Below are positions 8,367 to 12,121 of a DNA stretch of 12,121 nucleotides, piece after piece. Every line of letters begins with the position of its first letter. Position 1 is the first letter of the stretch. The notes beneath the pieces are model-generated. The model searched no databases, was not told the origin of the DNA, and saw only the letters and a list, made by a program, of their open reading frames with translations. This DNA is from RECO01 sp050485385. Its GTDB lineage: Bacteria; Pseudomonadota; Alphaproteobacteria; Geminicoccales; Geminicoccaceae. The DNA lies in NCBI GenBank assembly GCA_050485385.1, contig JBJHBG010000127.1, positions 1 to 12,121 on the forward strand. The letters are read 5' to 3'. The position numbers and the translations under genes were made by a program.

Positions 8367-10037
8367 ATGACACAGCGGAAGACGCATCCGTTGGTGGCGC
8401 AGGCGCAACGGCAACTCGCCGCCGGGAAGATGGAGCGCCGGTCATTCCTGCGCACGGTTACGCTCTTGGGCGTCTCCTCCGCGGCGGCCTACGCGGCAGC
8501 CGGCCGTATCCTCGGCGAGAGCCTGACCGACCCTGCGAGCGCGCGGGCGCAGGGGACCAGGGGTGGCGTCCTCCGCGTCGCCATGCAGGTGCAGCGGATG
8601 GACGATCCCGCGACCTTCTCCTGGACGCAGATGTCCAACCAGGCACGGCACGTCGTCGAGTACATCGCCATCACCGGCTCCGACAACGTCACCCGGCCGA
8701 TGCTCGCCGAGAGCTGGGAGGTGTCCGACGATCTCCGCACCTGGACGCTGCACCTGCGCCAGGGCGTGAAGTGGCACAACGGCGACGATTTCACGGCCCA
8801 TGACGTGGCGTTCAACTTCGAGCGCTGGATGGACCCGAACCTCGGCAGCGCCAATATCGGGCTCTCCACCTTCGCTGCCATGGTCGAGGAGGTCGACGGC
8901 TCCAACCGCATGATCGAGGGTGCGGTCGAGGTGGTCGACGACCACACCCTCCGCCTCAACCTCAAGCAGGCGGTGCTGTCGGTGCCCGAGGACCTCTACA
9001 ACTACCCGACGGCCATCGTGCACCCGTCGTTCACCGCCCCCTTCTCCGACGATCCGATCGGCACGGGCCCCTACACGCTCGCCGAGCTGTCGGTCGGCCA
9101 GCGCTGCATCCTCCGCCGGGTGACCGAGACGACGAACGGCGAGCCCTTCACCTATTGGGGCGACGAGCCCTATCTGGACGAAATCCACTACTACAACTTC
9201 GACGCCGAGAACCAGCTGAGCGCCTATGCCGCCGGCGACGTCGACACCATCTACGAGTTCGGCATCGAGCAACTGGCCTTCGCCCGCGCCTTGCCGGGGA
9301 CCGTGCTGGAGGCGCGCACGGCGCAGACGGTCTGCTGCCGCATGCAGGTGACGCAGGCACCCTTCGACGACGTCCGCGTGCGGCAAGCGGTGGTGAAGGG
9401 CGTCGACAACACGGCCTTCACCGACCTCGTCTTCCTCGGCAGCGGCGACATGGGCGAGAACCACCACGTCGCCCCGGTCCATCCCGAGTATTTCGAGCTG
9501 CCGGCCTTGCAGCGGGACGTCGAGGGGGCTCGGGCGCTGTTGGAGGAAGCCGGCTACGCCGACGGGCTGGAGCTTACCATCGACTGCGGCAACACCGACG
9601 GGCCCTGGCACCAGGCCGTGTGCGAGATCATGCGCGACCAGCTCCGCGACGTCGGCATCACCCTCAACATCAACGTCATGCCGGCCTCGCGCTTTTGGGA
9701 GATCTGGGACCAAACACCCTTCGGCATCACCGCCTGGACCCACCGGCCGCTCGGCACGATGGTGCTCTCGCTCGGTTATCGGTCGGGCGTGCCGTGGAAC
9801 GAGAGCCGCTACGCCGACCCGGAGTTCGACGCCGCGCTGGACGAGGCGGAGGCGACCTTCGACGTCGACGAGCGCCGGGTGAAGATGGAGCGGGTGCAGC
9901 AAATCCTCCAGGACGCGGCGGTCATGGTCCAGCCGGTCTGGCGGCCGGTCTACACCATCGCCCGCGCCAACGTGCACGGCCTCGAGGCGCATCCGACCCA
10001 GTACCACCAGTTCAACCAGGTCTCGGTCGATAGCTGA
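8367..10037 (+). CDS. Tat-exported family 5 (peptide/nickel-type) ABC substrate-binding protein
   Basis: The 556-residue protein is the extracytoplasmic solute receptor of a dipeptide/oligopeptide/nickel-type importer. The N-terminus carries a twin-arginine signal, ERRSFLRTVTLLG with Arg24-Arg25, then an Ala-rich hydrophobic stretch and a likely cleavage site around ASARA-Q (about 57-62), so it is probably folded before export. The family signature is clear: LAESWEVSDDLRTWTLHLR, then GVKWHNGDDFTAHDVAFNFE at about residues 133-152, followed by the hinge region PIGTGPYTL. No lipobox cysteine is present. Length is normal for the family. Substrate cannot be deduced; family members bind di- and oligopeptides, opines, nickel chelates, heme or oligosaccharides. 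The start is set by GGGAGA upstream. It heads the importer operon and is followed by a stem-loop before the first permease. Confidence 0.92.
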   Translation: MTQRKTHPLVAQAQRQLAAGKMERRSFLRTVTLLGVSSAAAYAAAGRILGESLTDPASARAQGTRGGVLRVAMQVQRMDDPATFSWTQMSNQARHVVEYIAITGSDNVTRPMLAESWEVSDDLRTWTLHLRQGVKWHNGDDFTAHDVAFNFERWMDPNLGSANIGLSTFAAMVEEVDGSNRMIEGAVEVVDDHTLRLNLKQAVLSVPEDLYNYPTAIVHPSFTAPFSDDPIGTGPYTLAELSVGQRCILRRVTETTNGEPFTYWGDEPYLDEIHYYNFDAENQLSAYAAGDVDTIYEFGIEQLAFARALPGTVLEARTAQTVCCRMQVTQAPFDDVRVRQAVVKGVDNTAFTDLVFLGSGDMGENHHVAPVHPEYFELPALQRDVEGARALLEEAGYADGLELTIDCGNTDGPWHQAVCEIMRDQLRDVGITLNINVMPASRFWEIWDQTPFGITAWTHRPLGTMVLSLGYRSGVPWNESRYADPEFDAALDEAEATFDVDERRVKMERVQQILQDAAVMVQPVWRPVYTIARANVHGLEAHPTQYHQFNQVSVDS

Positions 10038-10045
10038 TCGGATCC

Positions 10046-10075
10046 CCTGCCCCGGTGCCACGGCGCCCGGGCAGG
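10046..10075 (+). promoter_or_regulatory. Intergenic stem-loop between binding protein and permease genes
   Basis: CCTGCCC at 10046-10052 pairs with GGGCAGG at 10069-10075. After one C-C mismatch the stem continues for five pairs, including one T-G wobble, around the loop CACG (10059-10062). There is no T run, so it is not a standard terminator. A stable hairpin just after a binding-protein gene commonly protects the upstream mRNA from 3' exonucleases and lets the receptor be made in excess over the permeases; that role is inferred here. Confidence 0.65.
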
Positions 10076-10094
10076 CGGTACCGGGACCCGTGAC

Positions 10095-11045
10095 ATGACC
10101 CGACTGATCCTCCAGCGCCTCGGGCAGATGGCGCTGATCATGGTGTTCGCGTCGTTCGTCATCTTCGTCGTCTTCGACACGGCGGAGTTCAAGAAGAAGC
10201 TCGCCGTCGCCGAACTGGGCGGCTTCGGCGTCGCCGCCTTGAGCGACGAGGCCTATGCCAACTGGTTGGCGGCCAAGGGCTTGGACGTGCCCTTCTTCGA
10301 GCGCTACGCCAACTGGGTCGGCGACGTCTTCCAGGGCGATTTCGGCCATTCCTACGAGAAGAACCGCGCCGTCGGCCCGCTCGTCGCCGAGCGCCTATGG
10401 AACACGGCGATCCTCGCCTTTTGGGTGTTCGCGCTGATGATCCCCTTGGGGCTCGTCGTCGGCGTGCTGGCCGGCATGAACGAGGGCAGCCCGAGGGACC
10501 GAGCCCTGTCGTTCTTCGCCGTCTTCACGACCTCGATACCGGAGATCGCCACCGCCATTCTGTTGACCGTGATCTTCGCCCTCGGCCTCGGCTGGCTGCC
10601 GGCGAAGGCCGCGATGGTGCAGGGGTTCGACGGCTGGCAACTGGTCCTGCCGGTGCTCACGCTGGTGCTCTACGCCTTCGGCTATCTCGCCCGCATGACC
10701 CGCGCCTCGATGGCCGAGGTGATGACCCAGCCCTACATCCGAACGGCCGTCCTCAAGGGTCTGCCCTACCGCCGTGTGATCCTCGGCCACGCGCTCAGGA
10801 ACGCCCTGATCGCCCCCTTCACCATCATCGTGCTCCAGCTCAACTGGCTCTTGTCGGGCGTGGTCGTGGTCGAGGTGTTCTTCGAGTACAACGGCTTCGG
10901 CCGTCTCCTGCTGGAGGCGGCACTGTTCGGCGACATCTACGTCGTGCAGGCGGCGACGCTGGTCGCGGTCGCCGTGGCCGTCGCCTCGCAGCTGATCTCC
11001 GACATCGGCTACACGTTCCTCAACCCCCGCATCCGCTTCGGCTGA
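10095..11045 (+). CDS. ABC transporter permease, DppB/OppB type
   Basis: This 316-residue inner-membrane permease is the first of the two membrane subunits of the importer. Hydrophobic segments lie at about 9-28, 102-125, 138-165, 181-200, 236-258 and 281-303, the usual six-helix plan with a large periplasmic loop after helix 1 (about 29-100) containing QGDFGHSYEKN. The EAA-type coupling loop that docks on the ATPase is seen at about 217-237 (TAVLKGLPYRRVILGHALRN). The family's C-terminal LDPRIR appears as LNPRIRFG, a small variation. ATG 10095 is preceded only by a weak GGGA at 10083-10086, consistent with lower expression than the binding protein across the upstream stem-loop. The gap to the second permease is ten bases. 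Confidence 0.92.
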   Translation: MTRLILQRLGQMALIMVFASFVIFVVFDTAEFKKKLAVAELGGFGVAALSDEAYANWLAAKGLDVPFFERYANWVGDVFQGDFGHSYEKNRAVGPLVAERLWNTAILAFWVFALMIPLGLVVGVLAGMNEGSPRDRALSFFAVFTTSIPEIATAILLTVIFALGLGWLPAKAAMVQGFDGWQLVLPVLTLVLYAFGYLARMTRASMAEVMTQPYIRTAVLKGLPYRRVILGHALRNALIAPFTIIVLQLNWLLSGVVVVEVFFEYNGFGRLLLEAALFGDIYVVQAATLVAVAVAVASQLISDIGYTFLNPRIRFG

Positions 11046-11050
11046 GGAGG
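11045..11050 (+). promoter_or_regulatory. Ribosome binding site of the second permease
   Basis: AGGAGG begins on the last base of the first permease's stop codon and ends five bases before ATG 11056. It is a consensus site and supports that start. Confidence 0.7.
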
Positions 11051-11055
11051 GCGTC

Positions 11056-12078
11056 ATGGCCGTCGACATCCAAAGCACGCCGCCCCGGAGCCTCCTGGCC
11101 CAACTTCAGACGCCGGGGGCGGTGATCGCCCTGATCCTGGCGATGTGGGTGCCGTTGACGCTCTACGTCATGGCACCGCGCTTTCTGGGTTCCTGGCACG
11201 ACGTCGTCCTCCTGCCGGCGATCCCGGCCGCGGTCGTCCTCTACGCCCTGGCCGTGCGCGCCTTCCGCGAGAGCACGGTCGCCGTGATCGGCGTCAGCCT
11301 GGTCTTCTTCTGGCTGTCGATGGCGGTGACGGCCCCCTATCTGCCGCTGATCGACCCCAACCGACCGATCGCCCCCTTCACCCCGCCCTTCACCGAGGCG
11401 CGCGACCACTTCTTCTGGCTGGGCACCGACTATCGCGGCCGCGACATGCTGGCGCGCACCATCTGGGGCTGTCAGCGCGTCCTGGTCTGGGGCGTGACGG
11501 CGACGCTCGTCGCCTACGTCATCGGCACGGTCTTCGGCCTGCTGGCCGGCTACTTCGCCGGCTGGTGGGACGAGGTGATTTCGTTCCTCGCCAACGTGCT
11601 GCTGTCGTTCCCGGTCATGGTGTTGTTCATCGTCATTTTGACCTATCTCGGGCCGTCCGGGCTCAACATCATCGTTGCCGTGACGGTCGCGTCGGCGCCC
11701 GCGATCATGCGCATCGTCCGTGGCCTCACCCTCGACATCAAAACGCGCGACTACGTCTTCGCCGCCCAGACCCGCGGCGAGCACCCGACCTACATCATGC
11801 TGATCGAACTCCTGCCGAACGTGCGCGGCCCGATCATCGTCGATGCCTGCCTCAGGCTCGGCTACACCACCGTCGCCATCACGACGCTGACCTTCCTCGG
11901 CCTCGGCCTGCAGCCACCCGATCCCGACTGGGGCCTGATGATCCGCGAGAGCGCCCGCACCGCCATGCTCTGGCAGTTCTCCTACATGCTGCTGATCCCA
12001 GCACTTTCGGTCTCCAGCCTGATCCTCGGCTTCAACCTGATGGCCGACGGATTGCGCGAACTCTCGTTGCGGGATTGA
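11056..12078 (+). CDS. ABC transporter permease, DppC/OppC type, with enlarged N-terminal membrane region
   Basis: The 340-residue protein is the second membrane subunit of the importer. The conserved part starts at the family's WLGTDYRGRDMLAR (121-134) and continues with helices at about 142-167, 176-198, 201-222, 262-284 and 308-331. The coupling loop AAQTRGEHPTYIMLIELLPN lies at 236-255, followed by LTFLGLGLQPPDPDWG (278-293), a strong DppC signature. Family members normally have one N-terminal helix before the GTDxxGRD motif; here three hydrophobic stretches are seen (about 21-39, 50-70 and 74-93), so the N-terminal region seems to contain an added helical hairpin. The start is well fixed by AGGAGG five bases upstream. 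The next gene begins six bases after the stop. Confidence 0.92.
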   Translation: MAVDIQSTPPRSLLAQLQTPGAVIALILAMWVPLTLYVMAPRFLGSWHDVVLLPAIPAAVVLYALAVRAFRESTVAVIGVSLVFFWLSMAVTAPYLPLIDPNRPIAPFTPPFTEARDHFFWLGTDYRGRDMLARTIWGCQRVLVWGVTATLVAYVIGTVFGLLAGYFAGWWDEVISFLANVLLSFPVMVLFIVILTYLGPSGLNIIVAVTVASAPAIMRIVRGLTLDIKTRDYVFAAQTRGEHPTYIMLIELLPNVRGPIIVDACLRLGYTTVAITTLTFLGLGLQPPDPDWGLMIRESARTAMLWQFSYMLLIPALSVSSLILGFNLMADGLRELSLRD

Positions 12079-12083
12079 GGGCG

Positions 12084-12121
12084 ATGGCGGCGACGGAGAA
12101 GCAGCAGCAGGGGGCTTATGG
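12084..12121 (+). CDS. Start of the next operon gene, 3'-truncated; probably the importer ATPase
   Basis: ATG at 12084 opens a frame that runs without a stop to the window end (MAATEKQQQGAYG). GAGGG at 12077-12081 lies only two bases before it, which is close for a ribosome binding site. The sequence is too short to identify. In family 5 importer operons the gene after DppB and DppC is usually an ATP-binding subunit (DppD or a DppD-DppF fusion), so that is expected from context only. Confidence 0.5.
   Translation, partial: MAATEKQQQGAY

Noticed and set aside
8442..10349. Open minus-strand frame of over 600 codons opposite the binding-protein gene
   Set aside because: The same GC-driven shadow; low-complexity Val/Gly/His/Asp-rich translation without domains, spanning an intergenic hairpin and two real genes.

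Overview
This is a GC-rich window in which third codon positions are strongly G/C. Gene content suggests a proteobacterium, most likely an alphaproteobacterium of the Rhodospirillales/Geminicoccales kind. That placement is inferred from protein style (Tat-exported family 5 binding protein, hybrid kinase next to a MetOD1-type protein); no rRNA or marker gene is present. There are no tRNA or rRNA genes, CRISPR arrays, insertion sequences or phage genes.

Layout. (1) 3-1744, plus strand: the 3' two thirds of an ArgE/M20-type deacetylase, overlapping by 4 bases a succinylglutamate desuccinylase/aspartoacylase-family zinc hydrolase. (2) 1761-4518, plus strand: a good promoter candidate, then a MetOD1-type regulatory protein and a PAS-GAF-HisKA-HATPase-REC hybrid histidine kinase whose start and stop codons touch. 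(3) 7782-4478, minus strand: a candidate promoter followed by four genes all joined by 4-base or near-4-base overlaps: SDR oxidoreductase, AMP-forming acyl-CoA synthetase, and two successive PCC (DUF296) domain proteins. The second PCC gene runs 41 bases into the 3' end of the kinase gene on the other strand. (4) 7812-8124, plus strand: a short region of repeated CGAGACG words, a 62-residue orphan protein with a clear ribosome binding site, and a strong intrinsic terminator. (5) 8367-12121, plus strand: a peptide/nickel-type (family 5) ABC importer with a Tat-exported binding protein, an intergenic stem-loop, two permeases and the first codons of the next gene, probably an ATPase.

How the parts may work together. 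The importer and the two amidohydrolases fit uptake of peptides or N-acylated amino acids followed by deacylation, but they are not adjacent and no substrate can be read from the sequence. The minus-strand operon looks catabolic: a carboxylate is activated to its CoA ester and a hydroxy/keto intermediate is oxidised or reduced, with two PCC proteins of unknown role made in step with the enzymes. The MetOD1/hybrid kinase pair is a signalling unit with no DNA-binding output in view.

The least explained parts are the PCC pair (one copy keeps the family's histidine triad, the other has lost all three residues), the MetOD1-kinase pair, and the orphan 62-residue gene with its repeat-rich upstream region.
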